Assembly: GCA_036796255.1 (NCBI GenBank)
Contig: DAIRDH010000025.1
Coordinates: forward strand, 1-45,129
DNA: 45,129 bases
From: T3Sed10-241 sp036796255
GTDB taxonomy: Bacteria > Bacteroidota > Bacteroidia > Flavobacteriales_D > Cryomorphaceae
Direction: 5' to 3'
Part shown: one piece after another, positions 25,427 to 34,118 of the stretch
How the letters are laid out: each line of letters opens with the position of its first letter
Position numbering within the stretch: position 1 is the first letter of the stretch
The notes under the pieces: model-generated
The model's database searches: none
What the model saw: the letters and a program-made list of their open reading frames with translations, nothing else
Told to the model about the DNA's origin: nothing
Program-made: the position numbers and the translations under genes

Positions 25427-26677
25427 TTAGGCAACTTTGAGTTGAGAAATTTTTGATTTTTCAAATTTCTCGCGGGCATATTCAAGCGTTATTTTATAAT
25501 CCTTGATATCCGTCCTCGACGGAATGTCAAACATCAGATCGGTCATGATCACTTCACAAATGGAGCGCAGACCTCTGGCTCCCAGCTTGTAGGTCAAGGC
25601 TTTCTCTACTATGTAATCCAATACATCTTTGTCGAACGTGAGGTGAACATTGTCCATTTCAAAAAGACGGATGTACTGCTTAATCAGTGCATTCTTGGGC
25701 TCGGTAATGATGCGTCGCAAGGTATTGCGGTCGAGGGGGTCGAGAAATGATAGCACTGGAAATCTTCCAATCAATTCCGGAATCAATCCGAAGCTGCGCA
25801 GATCGGTTGGAATCACATATTGAAGCAGATTTTCGGTATCGATCACTGTATTCTCCAGGCTGGAGCTGTACCCTATGGTCGAAGACTTCACCCTGCGCTC
25901 AATAATTCTCTGAATTCCATCAAATGCGCCTCCGCATATGAAGAGGATGTTCTTGGTATTGATCTGGATGAGCTTTTGCTCCGGGTGCTTTCTTCCACCT
26001 TGCGGGGGGACGTTTACTTCAGAGCCTTCGAGGAGTTTCAGCAAAGCCTGTTGCACGCCTTCGCCGCTTACATCGCGGGTGATGGAAGCATTGTCGCTCT
26101 TGCGGGCTATCTTGTCAATCTCATCGATAAAAACGATACCGCGCTCAGCAAGCGAAACGTCATAGTCAGCAGCCTGCAGCAGGCGCGACAGAATGCTTTC
26201 TACATCTTCGCCCACATAGCCAGCCTCTGTAAGAATGGTCGCATCAGCAATGCAAAATGGCACGTTAAGCATGCGTGCAATGGTTTTAGCCAGCAGCGTT
26301 TTTCCGGTTCCGGTTTCGCCTACAAGGATGATGTTGGACTTTTCAATTTCGATTTCGTCCTTGTCATTGGGATTGTTGCGCTGTAACAATCTTTTGTAGT
26401 GGTTATACACCGCCACACTAAGCACCCGCTTTGCGCTTTGCTGTCCAATGACATAATTGTCGAGGTAAGATTTAATCTCTTCCGGCTTTTGCAACCTCAA
26501 ACTTGATTCGAGCTGTTTGTTGGCTTTTTGCGAAAGCTCCTCCTTGATAATGCTTTGTGCTTGCGAGATGCAATTGTCGCAGATGTGGCCAGTGATTCCG
26601 GCAATCAGCACGTTCACCTCACTTTTGCTTCTTCCGCAAAATGAGCATTTTATTTCTTTTCGATCGTTCTGAGCCAT
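25427..26677 (-). CDS. clpX: ATP-dependent Clp protease ATPase subunit ClpX
   Basis: This 416-residue AAA+ unfoldase feeds substrates to ClpP. The N-terminal zinc-binding domain has CSFC (Cys11, Cys14) and CDNC (Cys33, Cys36). The ATPase module shows Walker A GETGTGKT (120-127), pore loop GYVGED (153-158), Walker B IVFIDEID (181-188) and the sensor region. The segment usually carrying the IGF loop reads TIGYSS (IGY at 268-270), a conservative change. The C-terminal LGARGLRSICEVIM is present. It follows clpP by 33 bases. Confidence 0.97.
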   Translation of the reverse strand: MAQNDRKEIKCSFCGRSKSEVNVLIAGITGHICDNCISQAQSIIKEELSQKANKQLESSLRLQKPEEIKSYLDNYVIGQQSAKRVLSVAVYNHYKRLLQRNNPNDKDEIEIEKSNIILVGETGTGKTLLAKTIARMLNVPFCIADATILTEAGYVGEDVESILSRLLQAADYDVSLAERGIVFIDEIDKIARKSDNASITRDVSGEGVQQALLKLLEGSEVNVPPQGGRKHPEQKLIQINTKNILFICGGAFDGIQRIIERRVKSSTIGYSSSLENTVIDTENLLQYVIPTDLRSFGLIPELIGRFPVLSFLDPLDRNTLRRIITEPKNALIKQYIRLFEMDNVHLTFDKDVLDYIVEKALTYKLGARGLRSICEVIMTDLMFDIPSRTDIKDYKITLEYAREKFEKSKISQLKVA

Positions 26678-26710
26678 TAATTCAATTTTTAATGCTGTGC
26701 CGCTCGGCGA

Positions 26711-27379
26711 TTAATGTTTTGGATTCTTCACCAAAACTTCATCAATCATCCCGTACTCTTTGGCTTCCTCGGCTGTCATCCAAAAGTCGCGGTCGCTGTC
26801 TTCTTCGATTTTCTCGAAAGAGTTGTTGCTGTGCTGGGCTATGATCTCGTAAAGCTCCTTTTTCAGCTTGATGATTTCACGGGCAGTAATTTCAATATCA
26901 GATGCTTGTCCTTGTGCTCCACCGAGTGGTTGGTGAATCATTACGCGACTGTGCTTGAGCGCCGTACGCTTTCCATCGGTACCAGCACAAAGCAGTACTG
27001 CGCCCATTGAGGCTGCAATTCCAGTGCAAATGGTAGCGACATCGGGTGTGATGTATTGCATTGTGTCGTAAATTCCAAGACCTGCATACACAGAACCTCC
27101 CGGTGAATTCAGGTAAATCTGAATATCCTTCTTCGGGTCAACGCTTTCAAGAAAAAGCAATTGGGCTTGAATAATGTTGGCCACTTGATCGTCGATACCG
27201 GTACCGAGAAAGATAATGCGGTCCATCATCAATCGCGAAAACACATCCATTTGTGCGACGTTCATTTGTCGCTCTTCGATGATGTAAGGCGTGAGTGCCC
27301 GTGTGTAATCTTGCAGGTAAGAACTGCTTATGTTGCGGTGCCTTGTGGCATACTTATAAAACTCGTTGTTGTCGCTCAT
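26711..27379 (-). CDS. clpP: ATP-dependent Clp protease proteolytic subunit ClpP
   Basis: This 222-residue serine protease forms the tetradecameric barrel that degrades proteins unfolded by ClpX. The catalytic triad is complete: Ser124 in GIAASMGAVLL, His149 in RVMIHQPLGG and Asp198 in SDRDFWM, with the spacing of the E. coli enzyme. The N-terminal extension of about 27 residues relative to E. coli may include a propeptide. It is located between tig and clpX, a classical order. Confidence 0.97.
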   Translation of the reverse strand: MSDNNEFYKYATRHRNISSSYLQDYTRALTPYIIEERQMNVAQMDVFSRLMMDRIIFLGTGIDDQVANIIQAQLLFLESVDPKKDIQIYLNSPGGSVYAGLGIYDTMQYITPDVATICTGIAASMGAVLLCAGTDGKRTALKHSRVMIHQPLGGAQGQASDIEITAREIIKLKKELYEIIAQHSNNSFEKIEEDSDRDFWMTAEEAKEYGMIDEVLVKNPKH

Positions 27380-27428
27380 TGATTCGTGATGCTATGCTGG
27401 TTAAATGGCAGTATGACGCTTGCCTGAA

Positions 27429-28778
27429 TTAATTGTTTGCCTTCTCGACAAATTCATCGAAAGATACTTCCTTTTCCTGAACCGTGGCATTGGCTTTCAC
27501 ATATGCGTTCAGCTTCTCGTCGTAAAGGGCATCATAAATTCCTCTCGATTGATCTTCCTTGGCAAGGATGCGCAAAGCTGAAGCCTCGAGTTCCTCATCG
27601 GCAGGTGCGGGAATGCCATACTGGGCATACTGCGCCGCGAGCATGCTTTTGGCGCGTTCGAGCACTTCTTCCTTCTCTACCTCGATGTCCTTTGAACCGA
27701 TTAGCTCATTGAAGATCAACTGCCATTGCAGGCCTTTCTTGTACTCGTGGTAGTCGCGCTCAATTTCTTCTGCACTGATTGGCTTCTCATTTGTCATTCT
27801 GATCCACCTTTTCAGGAAGGAATCCGGGAGCTCAGGATTGAATTTCTCAATCATATAGCGGGTAATGTCGCGCTTGAACAGCTGTTCGCTTTCGCGGATA
27901 AAGTTCTGGGCAATCTCCTTTCTGAGGCGCTCTCTGAAAGCTTCTTCGCTGTCAACAGCTCCCTCTCCGAATACCTTGTCGAAAAGTTCCTGGTTCAATT
28001 CAGCAGGCTTCATCCACTTGATTTCCTTCACTGTGAGCTGAAAATGTGGGTGCAGTGCAGTCACCGACGCTTTATCAATGCCGAAAGCTTTGGCAAGTCG
28101 AGCATCACTGGCAAAAGCTTTGCGTGGATCAACCACCACTTTATCGCCAATTCTAAGGCCGCTAAGTTTTTCAAGGGTCTCTTCATCCTGCTCAAGCAGC
28201 CTGAAATTTACTCCCGTAAAAATCCCTGCCGGCTTCACTTCACCGTCTTCTTCCAGCTCCACAAACTCGCCCATAATGAGGCGGTCTTTTGCAGTTTCGG
28301 TTTCATCGGCAAGTTCGCCATTGCGCTCGGTTACATCCTTGAGGTGGTCTTCAAGCATTTTGTCATCCACCTTAATGGTGAAGTAATCAATCTTGTCTAT
28401 TGCCGTAAGGCTCACATCGAGCTTAGGCGCCAGGCCCATTTCATAATAGAACTCAAATTCAGCAGGATTGTCCCAGTTGCCGGTTTCGTCGTGTTGCTCG
28501 CTGGGTATGGGGCTGCCCAAGACCTTTATCTTATTTTCAGCGATATATCCCTGAATGCTGTCATTGAGTACCTTGTTGAGCTCATCGGCTAGCAATGACT
28601 TGCCAAAACGGCTTTTTACCATGCCCATGGGCACTTTGCCTGCGCGAAATCCGGGCAGCTGTAGCTGACGGCGGTAATTTTTCAGGGCATTGTCATACCT
28701 CTGGTGGTAGTCTTGCGGCTCAATTTGCACCTTAAGCAATGCGCTGTGATCGTCTATTTTCTCTTGGGTAATGTTCAT
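27429..28778 (-). CDS. tig: Trigger factor (ribosome-associated chaperone, peptidyl-prolyl isomerase)
   Basis: This 449-residue chaperone binds the ribosome exit site and protects nascent chains. The ATG at 28778 gives the canonical start MNITQEKIDDHSALLKVQI; an upstream start would add 17 unrelated residues. The ribosome-binding signature is GFRAGKVPMGMVKSRFG. The PPIase domain is divergent (LIMGEFVELEEDGEVK), as is common in Bacteroidota, and the C-terminal chaperone arms are helical and charged. It is probably the first gene of the tig-clpP-clpX-DUF2911 operon. Confidence 0.95.
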   Translation of the reverse strand: MNITQEKIDDHSALLKVQIEPQDYHQRYDNALKNYRRQLQLPGFRAGKVPMGMVKSRFGKSLLADELNKVLNDSIQGYIAENKIKVLGSPIPSEQHDETGNWDNPAEFEFYYEMGLAPKLDVSLTAIDKIDYFTIKVDDKMLEDHLKDVTERNGELADETETAKDRLIMGEFVELEEDGEVKPAGIFTGVNFRLLEQDEETLEKLSGLRIGDKVVVDPRKAFASDARLAKAFGIDKASVTALHPHFQLTVKEIKWMKPAELNQELFDKVFGEGAVDSEEAFRERLRKEIAQNFIRESEQLFKRDITRYMIEKFNPELPDSFLKRWIRMTNEKPISAEEIERDYHEYKKGLQWQLIFNELIGSKDIEVEKEEVLERAKSMLAAQYAQYGIPAPADEELEASALRILAKEDQSRGIYDALYDEKLNAYVKANATVQEKEVSFDEFVEKANN

Positions 28779-28826
28779 ATTGTCAATCTGTTGATAGGCA
28801 TGGTATGCCTTGAATTTTTCGGGATG

Positions 28827-28834
28827 CAAATATA
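28827..28834 (-). promoter_or_regulatory. Probable tig operon promoter -7 element
   Basis: On the minus strand TATATTTG matches TAnnTTTG exactly, 48 bases before the tig ATG. The -33 position is not clear. It lies downstream of the tRNA-Leu terminator, so tig is initiated independently of the tRNA. Confidence 0.5.
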
Positions 28835-28880
28835 CGGTAAATTCATCAATTCACCTTTTGCGCGTAAAGCGCAACGTTAT

Positions 28881-28913
28881 AAAAAAAGCTCCTGCCGTCA
28901 CAGCAAGAGCTTT
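28881..28913 (-). terminator. Intrinsic terminator of tRNA-Leu
   Basis: On the minus strand a 13-pair stem (arms AAAGCTCTTGCTG and CGGCAGGAGCTTT, two of the pairs G-T) with a TGA loop is followed by seven T. It starts four bases after the 3' end of the tRNA. Confidence 0.88.
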
Positions 28914-28917
28914 AAGG

Positions 28918-28999
28918 TGCGGATGGAGGGACTCGAACCCACACACCTCACGGCACTAGATCCTAAGTCTAGCGTGTCTACCAATTTCACCACATCCGC
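28918..28999 (-). tRNA. tRNA-Leu, anticodon UAG
   Basis: The 82-base minus-strand sequence folds as a class II tRNA. The acceptor arms are GCGGATG and CATCCGC with discriminator A. The D-loop segment is TGGTGAAATTGGTAGACA. The anticodon stem CTAGA/TCTAG carries loop CTTAGGA (anticodon TAG). There is a long variable arm (GTGCCGTGAGGTGTG region) and a T-loop GGTTCGAGTCC. CCA is not encoded. It reads CUA and other CUN leucine codons. Confidence 0.96.
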
Positions 29000-29018
29000 A
29001 GTTTTGGCAAAAGGAGTG

Positions 29019-29049
29019 CAAAGATATACACATATCTCAATATTGCAAA
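29019..29049 (-). promoter_or_regulatory. Consensus promoter of tRNA-Leu
   Basis: On the minus strand TTTG (29046-29049), exactly 19 bases, then TATCTTTG (29019-29026) match the Bacteroidota -33/-7 consensus without error. Transcription would start near 29012, about a dozen bases before the mature tRNA. Confidence 0.8.
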
Positions 29050-29090
29050 GGAAGAAAGCCTGATTGACAAAGCAAATAGAGCAAAGTTTT

Positions 29091-29098
29091 TACCTTTG
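29091..29098 (+). promoter_or_regulatory. Probable promoter -7 element of the flavin reductase operon
   Basis: TACCTTTG matches TAnnTTTG, 14 bases before the ATG at 29113. The GTG at 29098 overlaps the element, which rules it out as start. The promoter is divergent from, and about 42 bases from, the tRNA promoter. Confidence 0.5.
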
Positions 29099-29112
29099 TG
29101 AAAAATCCAATC

Positions 29113-30003
29113 ATGCCCGGTTATTTACCTTCCGAACTGCCTGTTTCTAAGGTGCACGGCTTGTTGCTCGGCGCCATTGGCCCCAGGCCCATCGCCTTTG
29201 CAAGTACCCTTGACGAAGCTGGTCGACCCAACCTGGCTCCTTTCAGTTTCTTTAACGTATTTAGCGCCAATCCTCCCATCCTCATATTTTCGCCGGCAAG
29301 GCGTGGCACCAACAACACCACCAAACATACCCTTGAAAATACCCTTCGCGTGAAGGAAGTAGTGATCAACATTGTGAACCATGACATGGTGCAGCAAATG
29401 TCGCTTGCCAGTTGCGAATTTCCGGAAGGGGTCAATGAGTTTGAAAAAGCCGGATTCACCATGCAGGCTTCTGACATTGTGAAGCCCTGGAGGGTTAAGG
29501 AATCGCCTGCGCAATTTGAATGTATTGTCAAAGATGTGGTGGAATTGGGAAGCGAAGGCGGCGCGGGTAATCTTGTAATATGCGAAGTGGTCAAAATCCA
29601 CATTTCCGACAAAGTGATGGATGGCGAGCGCATTGACCAGGAAAAAATTGACACCGTGGGTCGTATGGGAGGCAATTGGTATGTGCGCGCCCATGGCAAA
29701 GCACTTTTTGAAGTCCCTAAACCCGGTGCAACACCTGGCATTGGAATCGATCGGATTCCCATTGATGTGCGCCATAGCAGCGTCCTTACGAGAAATGACC
29801 TTGGCCTGCTCGGTGGCGTGAGCGCATTGCCCAATGAAACGGATGTGAATGAATGGCGGCTCACTGAGCTAAGCGATATATTCGTGCAACTAGAGAACGA
29901 GCCTCAAGAACTAGAAAAAACATTGCACGAGTTGGCAGCTGCCAAACTCGCCAAAGGTCAGGTAAACGAAGCCTGGCTTACTCTACTCAGTTTTAACAAT
30001 TAA
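29113..30003 (+). CDS. Flavin reductase-like FMN-binding protein
   Basis: The protein has 296 residues from the ATG at 29113. It belongs to the flavin reductase (Flavin_Reduct/DIM6) split-barrel family. It shows GAIGPRPIAFASTLDEAGRPNLAPFSFFNVFSANPP, SPARRGTNNTTKHTLENT, and EFPEGVNEFEKAGFT, which form the FMN-binding pocket. Such proteins reduce flavin with NAD(P)H or act as flavoprotein oxidoreductases; the substrate is unknown. It is probably co-transcribed with the DUF3127 gene, 12 bases downstream. Confidence 0.9.
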   Translation: MPGYLPSELPVSKVHGLLLGAIGPRPIAFASTLDEAGRPNLAPFSFFNVFSANPPILIFSPARRGTNNTTKHTLENTLRVKEVVINIVNHDMVQQMSLASCEFPEGVNEFEKAGFTMQASDIVKPWRVKESPAQFECIVKDVVELGSEGGAGNLVICEVVKIHISDKVMDGERIDQEKIDTVGRMGGNWYVRAHGKALFEVPKPGATPGIGIDRIPIDVRHSSVLTRNDLGLLGGVSALPNETDVNEWRLTELSDIFVQLENEPQELEKTLHELAAAKLAKGQVNEAWLTLLSFNN

Positions 30004-30015
30004 AAAATAGATCCT

Positions 30016-30390
30016 ATGTTTTCAATTACAGGAAAGCTTATCGTGAAAAACGATACCGAACAAGTAACTGACAAATTCCGCAAAAGAGAATTTGTGATTA
30101 CCGACGACAGCAGTCAGTATCCGCAAGAGATCATGTTTCAGCTCACGCAGGACAAGGTTGACCTGATCGACCCATTCCAACTCAATGAGCAAATCAAGGT
30201 AAACTTCAACCTGCGCGGTCGCCGATGGGAGAACCCGAAAAGCGGTGAGACAAAGTTTTTTGTTTCCCTCGACGCTTGGCGTTTAGAGCGCGAAGGCAAT
30301 GCCGCGCCAAGTGGCAGTGATTTGCCACCGATGCCAACTTCGGAGCCCGTTTCTATTCCGGCCGACGACAGCGACGACCTTCCTTTCTAA
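30016..30390 (+). CDS. DUF3127 family protein (OB-fold-like)
   Basis: This small 124-residue protein resembles a single-stranded-DNA-binding protein: a beta-rich core (FSITGKLIVKNDTEQVTDKFRKREFVIT, YPQEIMFQLTQDKVDLIDPF, EQIKVNFNLRGRRWENPKSGETKFFVSLDAWRLE) followed by an acidic, proline-rich tail ending DDSDDLPF. The tail is like the acidic DDxLPF tip of SSB, which recruits repair proteins. A nucleic-acid role is inferred from this; no function is established. Confidence 0.88.
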   Translation: MFSITGKLIVKNDTEQVTDKFRKREFVITDDSSQYPQEIMFQLTQDKVDLIDPFQLNEQIKVNFNLRGRRWENPKSGETKFFVSLDAWRLEREGNAAPSGSDLPPMPTSEPVSIPADDSDDLPF

Positions 30391-30411
30391 GCGAAAGGCT
30401 TTTTAGAAGCC

Positions 30412-31800
30412 ATGTCGTTTGCCCCGCGTTTTGAACGCTTGTTTCGCTCGGTATTGCCGAGTCCATTCGCCCTTGCCGTAGTTTTGACATTTGGTGTACT
30501 TGCTGTGGCCGCTGCTCTATTCATTCCCGAAGGCAAGTCCACTGCAGGTCATGCTGGTGAAGTAGTAAAATGGTGGTACCACGGATTGTGGAGCGCACCT
30601 ATGCTGGTTTTTGCCTACCAAATGATGTTAATTTTGGTATTGGGTCATGTGCTTGCATTGAGTGCACCCGCTGAGCGATTCATGCGCAAGGCCTCAGCAA
30701 AGGTTAAAAACACTGCGCAAGCGGCTTCACTTATTTGTGCCGTGTGCGTGGTGCTGGGCTTGATCAATTGGGGGCTGGGGCTCATCTTCGGCGCAATCTT
30801 CGCCAGAAAACTCGCTGAGCACGCCGAGCGAAAGTCGATGGCCTTTAATTACCCACTCGTTGCTGCTGCGGGCTACACGGGCATGATGGTATGGCATGGA
30901 GGCCTGAGCGGCAGCGCACTCATCAAAGTGGCAGAACCGGGGCACCTCAATGACCTCATGAGCGGAAGCACTGCCCAGCTGACTTTCGATTTGCCTTCAG
31001 AAATCGGGCTGGACCTCACCTTGCTTTCGCCCATGAATATTGCCGTGAGCGTAGTGCTGCTGATTGCCCTCCCTGCATTGGCTTACCAAATGGGCAAACG
31101 CAGCGAAGGAAAATTGGTTACTTTGCCCCGATTCAGCGACAATTCCGGCTTCTCAGAAGCTGGAGGCATGGCGGAGCGCACCGACAGGCACCCTCTCCCG
31201 GCGTTGCTTTTAGGTGGCCTTTGCCTGGGAGCAGTACTCTTGATGGCCGTTTCAGAAATGGGTGCTGGCCACAACAACTTTGTAGGGCCTGACTATATCA
31301 ACCTTGCATTTCTTGGTTTGGGTTTGCTCGCCCATCGCAGTCTTCAGCACTTTGGCAATGCCCTCGACGCTGCAATCACAGGTGCGGCTGCTATCCTCAT
31401 CCAGTTTCCACTATACTTCGGCATCATGGCCGTGATGAAAAGTTCGGGTATGGCTTTGGCCATTTCCGATTTCTTCGTTTACATCAGCAACCCCGCTACT
31501 TCTCAAATTTTCACCTTTCTCAGTGCTGGATTTGTGAATATTCTGGTGCCCAGTGGTGGCGGTCAGTGGATGATACAAGGGCCCATCATTATTGAAGCTT
31601 CTCAGAAAATGGGGCTATCGCTGCCACAAAGTATCCTGGCCATGGCTTACGGCGATCAGATTACAAACATGCTCCAACCTTTTTGGGCACTTCCGTTGCT
31701 CAGCATTACCGGACTGAAAGCCCGCGACATACTGCCCTACACCCTCTACTTCATGCTGGCGGGCATGGTGATTTTCATCACTGCATTGCTGCTGTTTTAA
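30412..31800 (+). CDS. Short-chain fatty acid transporter (AtoE family)
   Basis: This 462-residue membrane protein has about 11 hydrophobic segments and the AtoE/SCFA-transporter pattern: PSPFALAVVLTFGVL, INWGLGLIFGAIFARKLAEH, AGYTGMMVWHGGLSGSA and the C-terminal ILVPSGGGQWMIQGPIIIEA, AYGDQITNMLQPFWALPLL. AtoE members import acetoacetate and other short-chain fatty acids. It follows DUF3127 by 21 bases. Its stop codon overlaps, by four bases on the opposite strand, the stop of the convergent ABC permease gene. Confidence 0.92.
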   Translation: MSFAPRFERLFRSVLPSPFALAVVLTFGVLAVAAALFIPEGKSTAGHAGEVVKWWYHGLWSAPMLVFAYQMMLILVLGHVLALSAPAERFMRKASAKVKNTAQAASLICAVCVVLGLINWGLGLIFGAIFARKLAEHAERKSMAFNYPLVAAAGYTGMMVWHGGLSGSALIKVAEPGHLNDLMSGSTAQLTFDLPSEIGLDLTLLSPMNIAVSVVLLIALPALAYQMGKRSEGKLVTLPRFSDNSGFSEAGGMAERTDRHPLPALLLGGLCLGAVLLMAVSEMGAGHNNFVGPDYINLAFLGLGLLAHRSLQHFGNALDAAITGAAAILIQFPLYFGIMAVMKSSGMALAISDFFVYISNPATSQIFTFLSAGFVNILVPSGGGQWMIQGPIIIEASQKMGLSLPQSILAMAYGDQITNMLQPFWALPLLSITGLKARDILPYTLYFMLAGMVIFITALLLF

Positions 31801-33014
31801 TGCTCAGCCCTGGTATCGAGGCTGTCGCGGAGGCCATTGCCCACGAGCATAAATGCCAATACCAGGGTAACGATACAAAGGCCGGGAAGTACGGCGAGGT
31901 AGGCCATGGATGTAGTGATGTAGGGATAGTGCTCCTTGATCATTTGACCCCATGAGGCCATGGGTATTTGCGCCCCGATACCGAGAAAACTCAATCCCGC
32001 TTCGAGCAGTATCGCTGAGGCAAAATTGGCCGCAGAGATCACCACCACCGGGCCCATGACGTTGGGAATAACGTGGCGGGTGATGATTCTGAATGAACTG
32101 TATCCCAGCGCTCTCGCTGCCTCGATATATTCCAATCCACGCACCGAGAGTACCTGACCCCGCACCACCCTTGCCACCTCTACCCACATGGTAAGACCCA
32201 CTGCTACAAACACTTGCACAAATCCCTTGCCCAAAGCAAAGGTTATCGCAATCACCAAAAGCAAGGTTGGTATAGACCACACCACGTTGATGAGCCACGT
32301 AATCACATCGTCGATCCAACCACCAAAGTAGCCCGCCACTGCGCCGAGACCAATACCCAGCACCAGTGAAATGAGCACGGAAATCAGACCAACCGAGAAG
32401 GAAACGATGGTGCCCGCCATAAGCCTGCTCAGCATATCCCGGCCAAACTTATCGGTGCCTAAAACAAACCTCCTTGTGATTACAGATTCCGCCAGCACTT
32501 TGGCCTCAAGCTCATCGCGATTGAAGCGCAGCGCCTCACCTTTATAGTCTTTGAAAGTCAAGGCGTCATCGCTGCGACTCAGGGAATTTTCATCGATGGC
32601 ATAAGCAGCGTCAGCCAGATGGAAGGCAAAACGGCGCCCCTCAATGTGAGGCTCTCCCCCGTAAGCAAAGCCAACTATGGAGTCGCCGCTGATGCGGTAG
32701 CTGTGGAGCGGGATTTCCAATACATCACTTGGCTTACCGCCGAAGAACAAATGCCCGAAAAAGTTACCCTGTTCAGGAGGGTCGTTCTTTTTAACCAAAA
32801 GCATTTGCACATTGAAATTGATCCCTTTGCTGGCAAGGGACAACTGCTGGCTATTGGCATGCTGTGCAGCATCGGGGCGAATGTTGGCTCCCAAAGTCGC
32901 AATCAAAAATGCAAAAGTGATTATGCCCAGGCCGAACACGGCAAGCCTGTTGGCGCGGAACCTTTTCCATGCCAGCTGTGTAGGAGTCAATGATTCTTGA
33001 TCAAGCTTATCCAT
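31797..33014 (-). CDS. ABC transporter permease, OppC/DppC-like, with enlarged periplasmic region
   Basis: This 405-residue inner-membrane permease resembles the second permease of oligopeptide/dipeptide importers. The N-terminal segment LAWKRFRANRLAVFGLGII is followed by one helix. The LGTDKFGRDMLSRLMAG motif is at about 185-201, and the EAA-loop EYIEAARALGYSSFRIITRHVIPN (about 295-318) contacts the ATPase. Usually that GTD motif lies roughly 60-80 residues after the first helix; here about 140 residues intervene (45-183), rich in charged and aromatic residues and likely periplasmic. No ATPase, partner permease or binding protein gene is adjacent. It is followed in the operon direction by no other gene. 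Confidence 0.9.
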   Translation of the reverse strand: MDKLDQESLTPTQLAWKRFRANRLAVFGLGIITFAFLIATLGANIRPDAAQHANSQQLSLASKGINFNVQMLLVKKNDPPEQGNFFGHLFFGGKPSDVLEIPLHSYRISGDSIVGFAYGGEPHIEGRRFAFHLADAAYAIDENSLSRSDDALTFKDYKGEALRFNRDELEAKVLAESVITRRFVLGTDKFGRDMLSRLMAGTIVSFSVGLISVLISLVLGIGLGAVAGYFGGWIDDVITWLINVVWSIPTLLLVIAITFALGKGFVQVFVAVGLTMWVEVARVVRGQVLSVRGLEYIEAARALGYSSFRIITRHVIPNVMGPVVVISAANFASAILLEAGLSFLGIGAQIPMASWGQMIKEHYPYITTSMAYLAVLPGLCIVTLVLAFMLVGNGLRDSLDTRAEH

Positions 33015-33023
33015 GGGCCGAAG

Positions 33024-34118
33024 CTACTTCCATCTGGGTTTATGTATAGTGGTGCCTGCGAGCAAAGTGAAAAGATAGAATGGATAAATGAAAAGCCCCG
33101 GAAACATCCACCACAGGCAATCCGCGCGCCGAAAGTACGAAACTCCCCATGCCAACAAGAAGAACTCTCCCACAATTTTGGTAATCAATACCCACATCCA
33201 GAGCGATGCGGTATCCCCTGAAAAAAGCTGATAATACGCGATCAATTGCGCTGCATTCGCAAAAACCACGAGCCAGGCCACGGCTTTATACCATCGGCTA
33301 TTCACCTGATTGGTCTTGCCCATCCAGCGCAAGCGTTGTAGCCAGAGTGATTTGAAATCGCCTGGAAAAGAAGCTTCAGCAATAGGTCCGTCAACCAAGT
33401 GGGCATCAATGGCAGCTTTTCCTGCATAGGAGGAAATGGCGTGAAGGGTAAATACGTCATCACCGCTGGCCATGTGCGCATCATTTCTATTGCCTAATGA
33501 CTCCTCGTAGTGCTTTTTGCGAAACAAAAATGCTGCGCCATTGGCCATTAGCGGCTTATGCAGTCTGGCTGAAGCGAGCCCCACAGCCTGCAGTGCCATA
33601 AATTCCAAATCAAAAAAAGTTGTCAGTCCCCATCCCGCATAGCGCGGCTTCACAGGTAGCACCATTGCAGATATATCGGGCTTGAGGCTGGAAAGCAGGC
33701 CTTCAGTCGCTGGTTTAAAGAGGCGTGTGTCGGCATCAGAGGTCAATACCCATTCACATGATGCTTTTGAAATGCCGTATTGCAAGGCTGCTTTTTTGCC
33801 GGAAAGGCGTCTCGGCAAATGCAAAAGCATAAGCCTGGAATTCGCGAAGAGGCTATCAATGGCGGTCTTGCTGAGGTCAGTGGAATGGTCATTGACCATG
33901 ATAATTTCATGCGCCCATTGACTGTAATGCTCGAGCAGGGATGGAAGCTGCGCACTTTCATTGCGAAATGGGATTACGATGCTGACTTTCGGTAAAGTCT
34001 CCGGTCTGCCGTTGACGGTTTTGCTGCCCGTCAACGCAAAAAAGAAGTAGAGCAAGAGCGCTAAATAAACCGCTGAAACGAGCAGTGCTGCATATTGAAA
34101 TAAATCAATGAGATTCAT
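33024..34118 (-). CDS. Membrane-associated glycosyltransferase, family 2
   Basis: The protein has 364 residues from the ATG at 34118 (a TTG at 34136 is also in frame). The N-terminal helix (MNLIDLFQYAALLVSAVYLALLLYFFF) is followed by a GT-A catalytic domain: VSIVIPFRNESAQLPSLLEHY, the DxD motif in LTSDADTRLF, and LWLQRLRWMGKTN (QxxRW-type motif), then several C-terminal membrane helices. It resembles processive or lipid-linked sugar transferases. The start overlaps the stop of the flippase-like gene by 14 bases, suggesting coupled work on a glycolipid. Confidence 0.9.
   Translation of the reverse strand: MNLIDLFQYAALLVSAVYLALLLYFFFALTGSKTVNGRPETLPKVSIVIPFRNESAQLPSLLEHYSQWAHEIIMVNDHSTDLSKTAIDSLFANSRLMLLHLPRRLSGKKAALQYGISKASCEWVLTSDADTRLFKPATEGLLSSLKPDISAMVLPVKPRYAGWGLTTFFDLEFMALQAVGLASARLHKPLMANGAAFLFRKKHYEESLGNRNDAHMASGDDVFTLHAISSYAGKAAIDAHLVDGPIAEASFPGDFKSLWLQRLRWMGKTNQVNSRWYKAVAWLVVFANAAQLIAYYQLFSGDTASLWMWVLITKIVGEFFLLAWGVSYFRRADCLWWMFPGLFIYPFYLFTLLAGTTIHKPRWK

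Noticed and set aside
27726..28592. Long open frame (288 codons) on the plus strand
   Set aside because: It lies entirely antisense to the well-recognised trigger factor gene and has no recognisable product.
31797..31800. Overlapping stops of the fatty-acid transporter and permease genes as a possible frameshift
   Set aside because: Both proteins end naturally at family-typical C termini; a four-base tail-to-tail overlap is simply compact packing.
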